A stretch of 64,000 nucleotides of DNA, taken from an uncultured Coriobacteriaceae bacterium. GTDB lineage: Bacteria; Actinomycetota; Coriobacteriia; Coriobacteriales; Atopobiaceae. Within the stretch, counting starts at the first letter, position 1. Each line of letters opens with the position of its first letter. Below are positions 8,099 through 16,928 of this stretch, one piece after another. The stretch spans positions 1 to 64,000 of the forward strand of contig CADBYM010000015.1 of NCBI GenBank assembly GCA_902798915.1. Direction: 5' to 3'. The notes under the pieces were generated by a model. That model saw nothing but the letters and a program-made list of their open reading frames with translations. It had not been told where the DNA came from and searched no databases. A program made the position numbers and the translations under genes.

Positions 8099-9220
8099 AT
8101 GAAGAAGCCCACTCCATCTGAGGTGCTCGAGTATGGCGGTGCGGTGGTACTCCTGCTGGCCATCTTGCAGAGCTGGGACGCCATCGTCGGCTTTATCGGC
8201 ATCGTGCTCTCCGCCATTGTGCCGCTGGTGCTTGGCGCGTGTATCGCCTATGTGGTGACCATCCCCACCAACTTCTTTGAGCGCCACCTGTTTCCCAACA
8301 GCACGTCCAAGTTCGTGGGGGCGTTGCGACGGCCACTGAGTCTCGTCGTAGCCGTCTTTCTGCTGCTTACGGTGCTCATCTTGGCATCGTCGGTGTTCAT
8401 ACCCGCGTTCGTCGAGACGATTACGATGGTGCAGGTGCACGGTGACGAGTTCGTAGAGGCCATCCTCAAGCTTCCGGTGATGAAGCCCTTCAAGAGCTCA
8501 ATCACCGACTTTCTCAAAGGTGACCTCGTTACGAGCCTAAAGAGCTTCGACGTCATGGGCGTGGCGACCCAGGCGATGGGAGGTACCTTTGCCTCGATTG
8601 GGGCCCAGGTATTCAACGTGGTGAGCACCGTCATGACGGGATTCTTTGGTATCCTCTTCTCCTTCATACTGCTCACAGACACCACTGACGTGTGGAATAG
8701 GGTCATGGAGACCGTGATGAGCTACCTGGGGCCAGAGAAGACAGAGCACATTGCGCTGGTTCTTGGTGTGGCCGACATTTCGTTCCACAACTTCATCGTG
8801 CGTCAGTGCCTAGAGGCGGCCATTTTGGGAACGGTTGGGACGATTACGTTGCTGCTGGCGCAGTTTGACTATGCGCTGGGTGTGGGCGTCTTCATGTTTC
8901 TGTCGGCACTCATTCCCATCGTGGGGTATCCCGTGGGCCTGCTTGCGGGGGCGTTCATGGTGGCGATTGCCAATCCGTGGACAGCGCTGCTCTACATCGT
9001 GGTCGTCGCTGCGGTGCAGATGCTCGAGGCGACGCTCGTGCTGCCGCACGTGGGGGATCCGCGTACCGTTCTGCCGCCGGTGTGGACGACGGTGGGTGTG
9101 ACTATCGGTGGCGGTGTCGGGGGATTCGTGGGCATGCTCGTGGCCATTCCTATGTGCGCGACGATTCGTCAACTCATCCTCATAGACTCTAAGCGTCGCA
9201 ATGCCGCACGGGAAGCGTGA
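8099..9220 (+). CDS. AI-2E family transporter (PerM/TqsA-like membrane protein)
   Basis: A 373-residue polytopic membrane protein of the AI-2E/PerM exporter family, with hydrophobic segments near residues 13-30, 35-55, 75-100 and a block of five in the C-terminal half, including FLSALIPIVGYPVGL, which carries the family's Pro-Gly pattern. Substrates in this family are poorly defined; members have been linked to autoinducer-2 or peptide/cation export. The ATG at 8099 lies just after the HAD stop, with a weak GAGGCGG site. Its 3' end overlaps the convergent trmL gene by 32 bp, so no terminator separates them. Confidence 0.82.
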   Translation: MKKPTPSEVLEYGGAVVLLLAILQSWDAIVGFIGIVLSAIVPLVLGACIAYVVTIPTNFFERHLFPNSTSKFVGALRRPLSLVVAVFLLLTVLILASSVFIPAFVETITMVQVHGDEFVEAILKLPVMKPFKSSITDFLKGDLVTSLKSFDVMGVATQAMGGTFASIGAQVFNVVSTVMTGFFGILFSFILLTDTTDVWNRVMETVMSYLGPEKTEHIALVLGVADISFHNFIVRQCLEAAILGTVGTITLLLAQFDYALGVGVFMFLSALIPIVGYPVGLLAGAFMVAIANPWTALLYIVVVAAVQMLEATLVLPHVGDPRTVLPPVWTTVGVTIGGGVGGFVGMLVAIPMCATIRQLILIDSKRRNAAREA

Positions 9221-9788
9221 GGTTGGGGAAGCCGAGCTGTCGGAGTGCCTCATAGGTGACGATGGCGACGGCGTTGGAGAGGTTCAGTGACGTGATGCGC
9301 CCTTCTCTGCTGTCCACGAAGTTGCCGCAGATGTCGCGTCGCAGCTCGGGATGAAGCTGCTCGTGGCGCTCGTGCCATGACGATGCGTTGCTGAGCGCAT
9401 CATCACTAAGCATCGGTATGCATTCGCAGCGCTCGGGATGGGCAGCGAGCAGCTTGCGGTCGAGGCCTGAGCTCTCCCTTCCGAACACGAGCCAGTCTCC
9501 TTCGCGATAGCTTGCCTCGACGTAGGTGCGTGTTCCCGCCTTGGTCAGAAGGTGTACGTGCGAGAAGTCCCCACGTAGGTTCACGCGCATGAATTCGTCC
9601 CAGTTGGCGTAGGTCGTTACGTCGAGGCTCTGCCAGTAGGCGAGGCCCGCGCGCTGTACCGCGCGATCGCCGAGGTCGAAGCCTAAAGGACCCACCAGAT
9701 GCAGCTTGGAGCCCGTGAGCACGCAGGTGCGACCGATGTTGCCCGTATTTGCTGGTATCTCGGGTTCTACCAAAACGATGTTGAGCAT
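9189..9788 (-). CDS. trmL: tRNA (cytidine(34)-2'-O)-methyltransferase
   Basis: A 199-residue SPOUT methyltransferase that 2'-O-methylates the wobble base of tRNA-Leu. The start MLNIVLVEPEIPANTGNIGR, the middle FGRESSGL and the C-terminal SLNLSNAVAIVTYEALRQ knot motif are diagnostic. Between the IPM strand and SLNLSNA there is an insertion of about 38 residues (SDDALSNASSWHERHEQLHP onward) that the usual ~155-residue TrmL lacks, which explains the greater length. AAGGAG lies 6 nt before the ATG. The 3' end overlaps the convergent permease gene. Confidence 0.9.
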   Translation of the reverse strand: MLNIVLVEPEIPANTGNIGRTCVLTGSKLHLVGPLGFDLGDRAVQRAGLAYWQSLDVTTYANWDEFMRVNLRGDFSHVHLLTKAGTRTYVEASYREGDWLVFGRESSGLDRKLLAAHPERCECIPMLSDDALSNASSWHERHEQLHPELRRDICGNFVDSREGRITSLNLSNAVAIVTYEALRQLGFPNLTLPVRHCDA

Positions 9789-9848
9789 GGGGTTCTCCTT
9801 GGGGTGTGCGAGAATGGGGGATGTGGGCTTTAGAAGGGAAGTAGATAC

Positions 9849-10694
9849 ATGATAAAGCTAGCGCTCTCGGATGTGGACGGCACGCTCGTACCCTTTGGGC
9901 ACCAACACGTCTCGGCTCGCACGCTCGAGGCGATACGGACTCTGCAGAATGCGGGGGTGCGCTTTGGTCTGGCCACGGGGCGCGACGAACCGGACCTGAT
10001 TCGACAGTTTTGTGGGCACTCCTGGCCATTTGATACGGGGATTCTCTCCAACGGCAAGAAGATCATGGTCGATGGCACGATTGCCTGCTTGACGTTGCTT
10101 GATAATGACGCCGTTGCCCGGGTGGCGAGCCTCACTCTTGAGTATCCCGATTCGTTCGTCTCGGTGTATCCCCAGAATGCTGTGCCTTCGGATCGCGTAT
10201 ACTGCATCGGCGCTACGAGGGAGCAGATGGCCCCTTGGTTGACGAGTGTGGGCGCGAATGCCGTTATCGTCGACCGCGTGCCCGACGTGCAGATCCTCGG
10301 TGCCACCATCGCATGCAACCACAGCCAAAGGATGATGGAGGAGCTCATCGCACGTGCGGTGCAGGAGTGTCCGGAACTCGACTTCGCGCAGCCTTTCCCG
10401 CAGTGGTGCGACGTGCTCCCCAAAGGACTCAACAAGGGCTCTGCGCTCTCCATCCTCCTTGAGGCCCTGGGCATGACGGGTGACGAGGCGGTCTTCTTTG
10501 GTGACGCCGAGAACGATCTGGCCCTGCTCGGCTCCATCGAGAACTCGGTGGCGGTGGCCAATGCCACACCTGCCGCAGCCGCTGCCGCACGCTGGCACAT
10601 CGGTGCATGCGAGGATGACGCCGTCGCCCTTGCGCTCGAGCAAATCGCACAGGCTGCTCAGGGCGGGTTTGTGCCGGCGTTCATGCGACCATGA
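9849..10694 (+). CDS. HAD family hydrolase (Cof-type), paralogue 3
   Basis: A 281-residue Cof-type HAD phosphatase. Unlike its two neighbours it keeps the canonical motif I, DVDGT (8-12); motif II is ATGR; the motif III Lys is in GLNKGSALSI; and motif IV is FGDAENDL. Identity to paralogues 1 and 2 is clear at both ends (MIKLAL start; ARWHIGACEDDAV near the C-terminus). GAAGGGAAG precedes the ATG. The stop overlaps the start of the next gene by 4 bp (ATGA), so the two are translationally coupled. Confidence 0.87.
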   Translation: MIKLALSDVDGTLVPFGHQHVSARTLEAIRTLQNAGVRFGLATGRDEPDLIRQFCGHSWPFDTGILSNGKKIMVDGTIACLTLLDNDAVARVASLTLEYPDSFVSVYPQNAVPSDRVYCIGATREQMAPWLTSVGANAVIVDRVPDVQILGATIACNHSQRMMEELIARAVQECPELDFAQPFPQWCDVLPKGLNKGSALSILLEALGMTGDEAVFFGDAENDLALLGSIENSVAVANATPAAAAAARWHIGACEDDAVALALEQIAQAAQGGFVPAFMRP

Positions 10695-11104
10695 GCGTGA
10701 GGTACGTCGGCCTTCGCGTGGTGCATGCGGTATGGGGCCTGCCGCAGAACGTCATTGGTGCCGTTGTGGCGCTCGCGACCTGCCGCAGGCCGCACTATGC
10801 GTGCCGGACGGCGCTCGTGACCGAATGGCCGCTTAAAAGCGGTCTTTCGCTGGGACTCTTCGTCTTTGTGCCCCAAAACTGCCAACAGCGGCTCCTGGCA
10901 CACGAATACGGGCATTGCGTCCAGTCGTTCATGCTTGGTCCGCTCTACCTGCCGCTCGTCGTGCTGCCTTCCCTGCTCTGGGCAGGTCTTCCGGCATTCG
11001 AGCGCCTAAGGCGTGTGCGGGGCATCTCCTACTACGACATGCCCATCGAACACTGGGCAGACGTTCTTGGCGAGTCCCATGTGGGTGGCAAGCATCGTGT
11101 GTAG
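10691..11104 (+). CDS. small membrane protein with HEYGH zinc-protease-like motif
   Basis: A 137-residue protein with a hydrophobic N-terminal segment, then LLAHEYGHCVQSFMLGPLYL followed by a long hydrophobic stretch. HExxH with a following membrane segment is the signature of membrane metallopeptidases, but a third zinc ligand cannot be assigned with confidence. Similar short HEYGH proteins of unknown function occur in anaerobic Gram-positives. The start overlaps the HAD stop (ATGA), so it is cotranslated with that gene. No function is assigned. Confidence 0.65.
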   Translation: MSVRYVGLRVVHAVWGLPQNVIGAVVALATCRRPHYACRTALVTEWPLKSGLSLGLFVFVPQNCQQRLLAHEYGHCVQSFMLGPLYLPLVVLPSLLWAGLPAFERLRRVRGISYYDMPIEHWADVLGESHVGGKHRV

Positions 11105-11125
11105 CCAGGAAGCGGGCATAGAGCC

Positions 11126-11530
11126 TTAGACGTACAGGATGCACCCTTCGAGGTAATTTGGGAGCAGCGAGTCGTGTGTAACGAATGCCAAGCCATCGAC
11201 CTTAGCCTGGCAGAGCATGATGCGATCGAACGGGTCGTGGTGTGGCGGACGATTCTCGTCATAGCGCAACGTGGGAAGTGCAAGGACATGGCGACCGGCT
11301 ATTGGTAGGCTCTGGTATCCTGCTTGCCGGCAGAGGATGGATACCTGTTCGGCGCCGCAGGGCATCCTTTCCGGGTGCGCTGCATGCTTGAGTTCTATTT
11401 CCCAGAGCGCGGCAGCACTCACGACTATATCGTTGGACAAATTGCTAATGAGATTGCGCGCTCGATCGGAGAGCCGTACGTTGTCTTCGAGTGCCCAAAG
11501 AAGAATATGGGTGTCGAGAAGGAGCCTCAT
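11126..11530 (-). CDS. vapC: PIN-domain toxin (VapC-type)
   Basis: A 134-residue PIN ribonuclease. Conserved acidic residues appear in LLLDTHILLWAL (first Asp), ALWEIELK (Glu) and HHDPFDRIMLCQA (third and fourth acidic positions), ending in VTHDSLL. This subtype, with the WxLxD and DPFDR motifs, is the one usually paired with Phd/YefM antitoxins. The ATG overlaps the stop of the antitoxin gene by 4 bp, the usual coupling in such modules. The toxin presumably cleaves RNA when the antitoxin is degraded. Confidence 0.9.
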   Translation of the reverse strand: MRLLLDTHILLWALEDNVRLSDRARNLISNLSNDIVVSAAALWEIELKHAAHPERMPCGAEQVSILCRQAGYQSLPIAGRHVLALPTLRYDENRPPHHDPFDRIMLCQAKVDGLAFVTHDSLLPNYLEGCILYV

Positions 11531-11775
11531 CGCCCCGCTCCAAAGAGCTCGGCAACTTCTTCGTCGCCCTCATTAATGTCCCAGTCATCTGTTGTCAATC
11601 TGAGTCCTCCGGCCACTCCAATGCGCTGTGGCATGTAGGTGGGCGTGATCAGTGTGAGAAGTGCGACCGGTTTGCCATTTCGCGCGATGGCAAACATGTC
11701 CTCTGTGCCGTTCTCCAACTGCTTGACGAGAGAAGAGAGACTGCTCTTTGCCTCAAACATGTTAACTTGTGTCAT
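11527..11775 (-). CDS. Phd/YefM family antitoxin
   Basis: An 82-residue antitoxin starting MTQVNMFEAKSSLSSLVKQL, the classical Phd/YefM DNA-binding N-terminus, followed by IARNGKPVALL and an acidic C-terminal region (TTDDWDINEGDEE) that would neutralise the PIN toxin. AAGGAG lies 6 nt before the ATG. It is the first gene of a two-gene operon and would be expected to repress its own promoter, which should lie within 11776-11848. Confidence 0.9.
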   Translation of the reverse strand: MTQVNMFEAKSSLSSLVKQLENGTEDMFAIARNGKPVALLTLITPTYMPQRIGVAGGLRLTTDDWDINEGDEEVAELFGAGR

Positions 11776-11841
11776 ATGTACTCCTTAGCTAGGTTAGTCT
11801 AGTTCTTCTGGCTAATCATATCACGCATGAATCCGCTAAAC

Positions 11842-11876
11842 AAAAAACGCCAGGCCAGACTGTTGTCTGGCCTGGC
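11842..11876 (-). terminator. rho-independent terminator of the sucrose operon
   Basis: GCCAGGCCAGA / TCTGGCCTGGC form an 11-bp stem with a 6-nt loop, followed on the minus strand by GTTTTTTG. It lies 40 bp after the scrB stop. Confidence 0.9.
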
Positions 11877-11916
11877 TTGATGACGTGCCGTGCGCAAGTG
11901 CTTGGAATGCGCTTCC

Positions 11917-13446
11917 TCAGCAGATGTCAACGAAGTTGAAGCGGCCCATCTCGTAGGCGTAGGTCTCCTTGGCGGCAAAGGTCGAGGTGACGCTCAGGTT
12001 CGTGATCTCCTGCGGCCACCAGCGCGTGCTCATGGTGTGTTCGCCGCCATTGAGGTAGATTTCGACTGCGGAGGTATCCACGACCATGCGCAGGCTCTCG
12101 AGCTTGCCGGCGGAGAGCTCGGCAAGAGGCAGGCGACGTACGGTGCGATATCCACCCGCGATGCCATGGAATGCCAGCTCAAGCATGTCGCCGATAACCA
12201 CGAGCTCGAGGTCGGCGTTGAGCATGAGACGTCCCTCACCCTTGATGCCCTCTAGGAAGACGTCTGCCGTTCCGTTGGCGAACTTGGCACCTTTGGCGCC
12301 ACAGATGCAGTAGGCGTCGTAGTTGCTGGTGCCGAGCTTGCCGCACGAGTCGACTGCGCCCTCCGTCGTGAAGTCTACGCGCGCACCATGCAGCGCGTCG
12401 TACTCCGGCAGTGGCCACTGGCAAATCTTGCCTGCGCCGTTGAGGGAGAGTTCGCGCAGCCACGTGAGGGTGTGCAGCCACTCGTAGGTGGGGACTTGGT
12501 ATTGGAGCTCGATGTCGGGTAGGCCCATCCAGCCGACGAGGATCTGACGGCCCTTCTCGTCCGTGAAGACCTGCGGGGCATAGAAGTCAAAGCCATAGTC
12601 CAGCTCGACGAAGGTTTTCTCGTCGATGCAGCCATACGGTGCCTTGGCGTCCATGAGCTCAGAGTCACCAGAGAGCAGGTCGATGACGGTGCCTTCCACG
12701 GGGAAGTAGCCGCTGTTGAAGTTGTTTTGGAACTTGGTCACTTGGCTGGGAACGCCTTGTGGGCATACGAAGAAGAACTCCTTGCCGCCCAGCGTCACGA
12801 TGTTGGGGCACTCCCACATGTACCCAAAGGGCTCGCCCGAGATGGTGGTGCAGGAACCGGCGAGCGTCCAGTCGTTGACGCCGTCGGGGCTCTGGTAGAG
12901 CAACATCGCAGGGTGGTCGTCCATGGTGCGCGCGCCGAGGAGCATGTTCCACGTGTCGTTTTGCCACCAGACCTTGGGGTCGCGCACGTGGCAGCTACAG
13001 TAGTCGGGATACCCATCGTTGCCAAGAACGAGCTTGCGATCAGAGAAGGTGCGGCCATCCTTGGAGATGACGAGGGTCTCGTTGGCCTGTCGTCCATCGT
13101 AGTCGTAGTTGTGCTCACCGGGCTCAAGAACGTTGCCCGTGTAATAGCACCACATCTCGCCGTCGCGTATGACTGCCGAGCCAGAGTATGACCCGTTGGC
13201 ATCGAGCTCCATCTCGGGGATGATGGCGCCGCGATGGAACTCCCAGGTCATGAGGTCCTTGGTCGTCCAGTGGCCCCACCCATGGCCAGCCCATGGCCAG
13301 CGCGGAGCATACTGATGGAAGATGTGGTATTCGCCATTGAATTGGCACAAGCCGTTGGGGTCACTCAGCCAACCGGTCGGCGTCTGCAGGTGGAAGCCCA
13401 GACGCCAGTTGTGCTGCCGGTAGTCGAGATTGACGTGCATCTGCAT
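11917..13446 (-). CDS. scrB: sucrose-6-phosphate hydrolase (GH32)
   Basis: A 509-residue GH32 enzyme. It would cleave sucrose 6-phosphate delivered by the PTS into glucose 6-phosphate and fructose. The nucleophile Asp29 lies in WLSDPNG, the transition-state stabiliser in RDP (155-157) and the acid/base Glu212 in WECPN; the C-terminal third is the beta-sandwich. No signal peptide, so it is cytoplasmic. AAGGAG lies 7 nt before ATG 13446; a second in-frame ATG lies two codons later. It is the last gene of the minus-strand scrR-scrA-scrK-scrB cluster, 27 bp after scrK. The invertase alternative is less likely given the PTS gene. Confidence 0.92.
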   Translation of the reverse strand: MQMHVNLDYRQHNWRLGFHLQTPTGWLSDPNGLCQFNGEYHIFHQYAPRWPWAGHGWGHWTTKDLMTWEFHRGAIIPEMELDANGSYSGSAVIRDGEMWCYYTGNVLEPGEHNYDYDGRQANETLVISKDGRTFSDRKLVLGNDGYPDYCSCHVRDPKVWWQNDTWNMLLGARTMDDHPAMLLYQSPDGVNDWTLAGSCTTISGEPFGYMWECPNIVTLGGKEFFFVCPQGVPSQVTKFQNNFNSGYFPVEGTVIDLLSGDSELMDAKAPYGCIDEKTFVELDYGFDFYAPQVFTDEKGRQILVGWMGLPDIELQYQVPTYEWLHTLTWLRELSLNGAGKICQWPLPEYDALHGARVDFTTEGAVDSCGKLGTSNYDAYCICGAKGAKFANGTADVFLEGIKGEGRLMLNADLELVVIGDMLELAFHGIAGGYRTVRRLPLAELSAGKLESLRMVVDTSAVEIYLNGGEHTMSTRWWPQEITNLSVTSTFAAKETYAYEMGRFNFVDIC

Positions 13447-13473
13447 GAGACTACTCCTTGTCTGCGAGAACGA

Positions 13474-14439
13474 CTACTCGTCCTGCGCTGCGGCGAGGAC
13501 CTCCTCCACGTCGTTGCGATCGGGCATTGCGGGGATGGCGCCACGGTTGCGGACGCACAGGCTTGCTACGGCGTTGCCGAAGCGCACGAACGTGGCGGCG
13601 CGAGCGAGGCTCACGTCGGTGGGGGCGAGGCCGCTCTCCACAAAGGAGCAGAGGAATCCGCCCCAGAAGGAGTCGCCGGCACCGGTGGTATCCACTGCGT
13701 CCACACGGAAGCTGGGTACCATACGCGAGCCGTCTTTGGTCGCCACGAAGGCGCCGTCAGCGTCGAGGGTAACGACGACGATGCTGGCGCCCTGTTCAAG
13801 CAGCACGGCTGCGGCCTCTGCGGGATCGGTCTTGTCCGTCATGAGGGGGCACTCTTCGGCGCTGATCTTGATGAGGTCCATGTACTTGACAATCGAGCGC
13901 ATCTGCTCAGAGGCAGCCTCGGCGCTGGTCCAGAGGCTGTCGCGGTAGTTGGGATCATAGCTCATCACGCAACCGGCTTGCTTGGCTGCGTCAAGGGCTG
14001 CAATCGTCGCCGAACGAGCGGGCTCGTCAGTGAGTGAGAGGGAGCCCACATGGAAGACCTTGCTGTTCCGAATCACGTCGGTCGGAAGCTCGTCGGCACG
14101 TAGCTGCGTATCGGCACCGGGCTTGCGGGCAAAAGAGAAGGAGCGGTCGCCCTGGTCGTCAAGGGCGACGAAGGCAAGGGTGGTGAAGAAGTCGGGATCG
14201 CTGATGAGGCCGGTGCAGTCGATACCGTTGTCGACAAGGGTCTTGCGCAGGAACTCACCGTGCATGTCGTGGCCGACCTTGCCGATGAAGGCGACCTCAT
14301 GTCCGAGCTTCTTGAGGGCGACGAGCACGTTTGCAGGTGCGCCTCCCGGGTTGCGCTCAAAGAGCTTCTGGCCAGAGTTGGAGACGCCGGAGTCGGTGAA
14401 GTCGATGAGTACCTCGCCCAGTGCGGTTACAGAGAACAT
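13474..14439 (-). CDS. scrK: fructokinase (PfkB family)
   Basis: A 321-residue PfkB/ribokinase family sugar kinase that would phosphorylate the fructose released by ScrB to fructose 6-phosphate. The substrate-side motif GGAPANVLVALKKLG is near residues 33-47, and the anion hole/catalytic motif DTTGAGDSFWGGFL is in the C-terminal third. The start ATG at 14439 has AAAGGGG upstream, and its MFSVTALGEVLIDF N-terminus matches fructokinases; longer frames add a non-homologous extension. It is 223 bp downstream of scrA, with a terminator hairpin between, so expression may be partly uncoupled. Confidence 0.9.
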   Translation of the reverse strand: MFSVTALGEVLIDFTDSGVSNSGQKLFERNPGGAPANVLVALKKLGHEVAFIGKVGHDMHGEFLRKTLVDNGIDCTGLISDPDFFTTLAFVALDDQGDRSFSFARKPGADTQLRADELPTDVIRNSKVFHVGSLSLTDEPARSATIAALDAAKQAGCVMSYDPNYRDSLWTSAEAASEQMRSIVKYMDLIKISAEECPLMTDKTDPAEAAAVLLEQGASIVVVTLDADGAFVATKDGSRMVPSFRVDAVDTTGAGDSFWGGFLCSFVESGLAPTDVSLARAATFVRFGNAVASLCVRNRGAIPAMPDRNDVEEVLAAAQDE

Positions 14440-14602
14440 GCTTCGTGCCCCTTTCGGATTGTGAGAACAATTCCACATACATAGGAACGAGCATACGCCA
14501 TGCGAGAACTCACGCGCGTGAGGCATTCGTAAGCGGTGGAGGTGCGATGGGGGGCGGTTCAAGCGTCGCAACGCCAACGCATGCACCGCGCATCGACGAT
14601 CC

Positions 14603-14633
14603 ACAAAAAAGGGCGCACCGTAGAGGTGCGCCC
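14603..14633 (-). terminator. terminator between scrA and scrK
   Basis: GGGCGCACC / GGTGCGCCC form a 9-bp stem with a 5-nt loop and are followed on the minus strand by TTTTTTG. It lies 30 bp after the scrA stop and upstream of scrK, so it either ends the scrA transcript or attenuates the downstream genes. Confidence 0.85.
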
Positions 14634-14662
14634 TAAGGAAGGCTACGTGATGCTTCCCAGTG

Positions 14663-16669
14663 CTACTTGGTGAGGGTCACGACCTTCTGGCCGGCCTTGC
14701 ACGGGCCATAGTTCTGCGCGACGGACTTGTAGTCGTCGGTGTTGGTGACGATGACCATCGTGGTGGCCGGCTTGCCTGCGGCCTTGATGGCGTCGAGGTC
14801 GGCCTCGATGAGGAGCTGGCCAGCCTTGACCTGGTCGTTGGCGGCAACCTTGATCGTAAAGGGCTCGCCGTTGAGTTCGACGGTGTCGATGCCGGCGTGA
14901 ATCAGAATCTCGGTGCCGTCGTCGGCGAGCAGGCCCACTGCATGGCCGGTGCCGGCAACCATGGTGATGGTGCCCGAGACGGGGGCGTAGATGCCACCCT
15001 CGGTGGGCTCGATGGCAACGCCGTTGCCCATGGCGAGCGAGGCGAAGACGGGATCGGGAACGGTGGTCATGTCGATGCACTCACCGGTCATGGGAGCGAC
15101 GACGGTGCCGGCGGAATAGTCGGTGGCAACCTGGCCGGGGGTCGCAGGAGCGGCGGCCTTGGCAGCCTCGCGTGCGATGGCGGCCTTGGTCTTCTCGTCA
15201 TCTTGGTAGAGAACGAAGCAGACGGCGAAGGAGACGGCGAATGCGGCGGCGATGACGATGGTGTACTTAACAGGGTCGGCAACGATGAGGTAGCCAAAGA
15301 TGCCGGTTACACCGTATGTGGTGGAATAGAGGTCGAAGAAGGAGGCGAGCAGGCCGCCAGTGGCCGCGCCACAGATTGCCGCGATGAACGGCTTGAGGGC
15401 AGGGAGGTTCACGCCGTAGATGGCAGGCTCGGTGATGCCGAGGAGCGAGGAGATGCCAGCGGGAAGGGCGAGACCCTTCTTCTTTGCGGAGGCGGTCTTT
15501 ACGAAGACTGCGAAGCACGCGGCGCCCTGTGCCACGTTAGCGGCAGAGATGATGGGGTTGAAGGGGTCATGGGGCGGCTGGAGAGCAGCATAGCCAGCCT
15601 CGAGTGCATTGAACATGTGGTGCACACCGAGAACGACCGTAAGCGGGTATATTGCACCAGCCAACGCGCCACCTAAGCCCATTGGTAGTTTGAACAGGAA
15701 GTCGAAGAAAAGCATGACGTACTCTTCGACAATCGAGAACACCGGGCCGATGACAATCATGGTGGCGAGACCGGTCAGAAGCACGGTGCACAGCGGGGTG
15801 ACGAAGAGGTCGAACATGTCGGGCACGACCTCGTGGAGCTTCTTCTCGATTAGGCACATTACGAACACGGCAACGACGACGGGAATGACGTGGCCCTGAT
15901 AGCCCTGCAGAGGAACGGCGCCAAACAGGGGCACGCCGGGGATGAGGGCGACGGTGGGCAGATAGTTGCCAGCTTGGATTGCGCCGGCGGTTGCCTCGGC
16001 GGCGTTTTCGAGTCCGAGGGTCTGAGCTGCAGCGGCGCTGCCAACCTCAAGGGTGCCGAGCGAGCCGGGAATGCTCCATGCGTTCATGAGGCCGGTGTGG
16101 TTCATGATCATGCCAATGACGCCACCGAGGAACTCGTTGCCGCCAAAGACGCGAGCGGCCGAGAAGCCGATGAGAATCTGCAGGAACACGAACGAGGCGT
16201 TGGAGAACGTGTGAATCAGTACGTACCAAGGGTTGAGGTCGAGAGCGCCACCCATGGCTTTGTTGATGCCCTCGGTGAGGCCCATCATGAGACCAGAGGC
16301 TACGATGGCGGGGATGATGGGGACGAAGACGTCGCCGAGTGCCTTGGTGGCGCGCTGGATGATGTTGCCCTTGGCGGCCGCAGCAGCCTTGGCATCGTCG
16401 GTGGAGCCAGCAGCAATGTTGCCCTGCTTGCAGAACTCCTCGAACACCTTGTTGACGGTTCCTGTGCCATAAATCACCTGAAGCTGGCCTGCTGCCTGGA
16501 AGTTGCCCTTGGCGAGCGTGCAGTCCTCGACGGCGTCCATGTTGACCTTCGAGTCGTCAGCGATGACGAGACGAAGGCGTGTGGCGCAGTGTGCGGCGGA
16601 GACGACGTTGCCGGCTCCACCGATCGCTGCTAGGATTTCGCGTGCGGCTTGTTCGTGTTCGGCTGCCAT
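14663..16669 (-). CDS. scrA: sucrose-specific PTS enzyme IIBCA
   Basis: A 668-residue fused PTS permease that imports sucrose as sucrose 6-phosphate. Order: EIIB (residues 1-90, phosphorylated Cys28 in AAHCATRLRL), EIIC (about 110-480, many membrane segments, with the GITEPAIYGVNLP loop), and a glucose-type EIIA (about 520-668) with the active His591 in TEILIHAGIDTV and the accessory His in GTGHAVGL. GGAGGG lies 7 nt before ATG 16669; a longer frame to 16729 adds an unlikely basic extension. Sucrose specificity is inferred from the scrK, scrB and scrR neighbours; other disaccharide EIIs look alike. Confidence 0.9.
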   Translation of the reverse strand: MAAEHEQAAREILAAIGGAGNVVSAAHCATRLRLVIADDSKVNMDAVEDCTLAKGNFQAAGQLQVIYGTGTVNKVFEEFCKQGNIAAGSTDDAKAAAAAKGNIIQRATKALGDVFVPIIPAIVASGLMMGLTEGINKAMGGALDLNPWYVLIHTFSNASFVFLQILIGFSAARVFGGNEFLGGVIGMIMNHTGLMNAWSIPGSLGTLEVGSAAAAQTLGLENAAEATAGAIQAGNYLPTVALIPGVPLFGAVPLQGYQGHVIPVVVAVFVMCLIEKKLHEVVPDMFDLFVTPLCTVLLTGLATMIVIGPVFSIVEEYVMLFFDFLFKLPMGLGGALAGAIYPLTVVLGVHHMFNALEAGYAALQPPHDPFNPIISAANVAQGAACFAVFVKTASAKKKGLALPAGISSLLGITEPAIYGVNLPALKPFIAAICGAATGGLLASFFDLYSTTYGVTGIFGYLIVADPVKYTIVIAAAFAVSFAVCFVLYQDDEKTKAAIAREAAKAAAPATPGQVATDYSAGTVVAPMTGECIDMTTVPDPVFASLAMGNGVAIEPTEGGIYAPVSGTITMVAGTGHAVGLLADDGTEILIHAGIDTVELNGEPFTIKVAANDQVKAGQLLIEADLDAIKAAGKPATTMVIVTNTDDYKSVAQNYGPCKAGQKVVTLTK

Positions 16670-16756
16670 AAAAACCCTCCCTTTCCTTTCCTTCTTTGCG
16701 CTTGCGCTTACCGGATACATGAGACGCATCTAAACGCAGCCATGGCCAGTCAGCTG

Positions 16757-16770
16757 TGAAATCGTTCTCA
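16757..16770. promoter_or_regulatory. candidate ScrR operator upstream of scrA
   Basis: TGAAATCGTTCTCA is a 14-bp imperfect palindrome with a central CG (5 of 7 pairs), the shape used by LacI-family repressors, 88 bp upstream of the scrA start. It is weaker than the site upstream of scrR. Confidence 0.4.
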
Positions 16771-16928
16771 TGCACGTCATATGGTACTACCTTGACAGTG
16801 ATTCTATGGCGAGAATCGGGAATTCGGTGGATGGCATGCGATTGCTCGATGGTCGCTCGACACATTTGACTTGCGAATGGCCTCACGAGCCTCTTGACCA
16901 ATGCCTCGCCTAGAAGTGTTGGCCGAGC

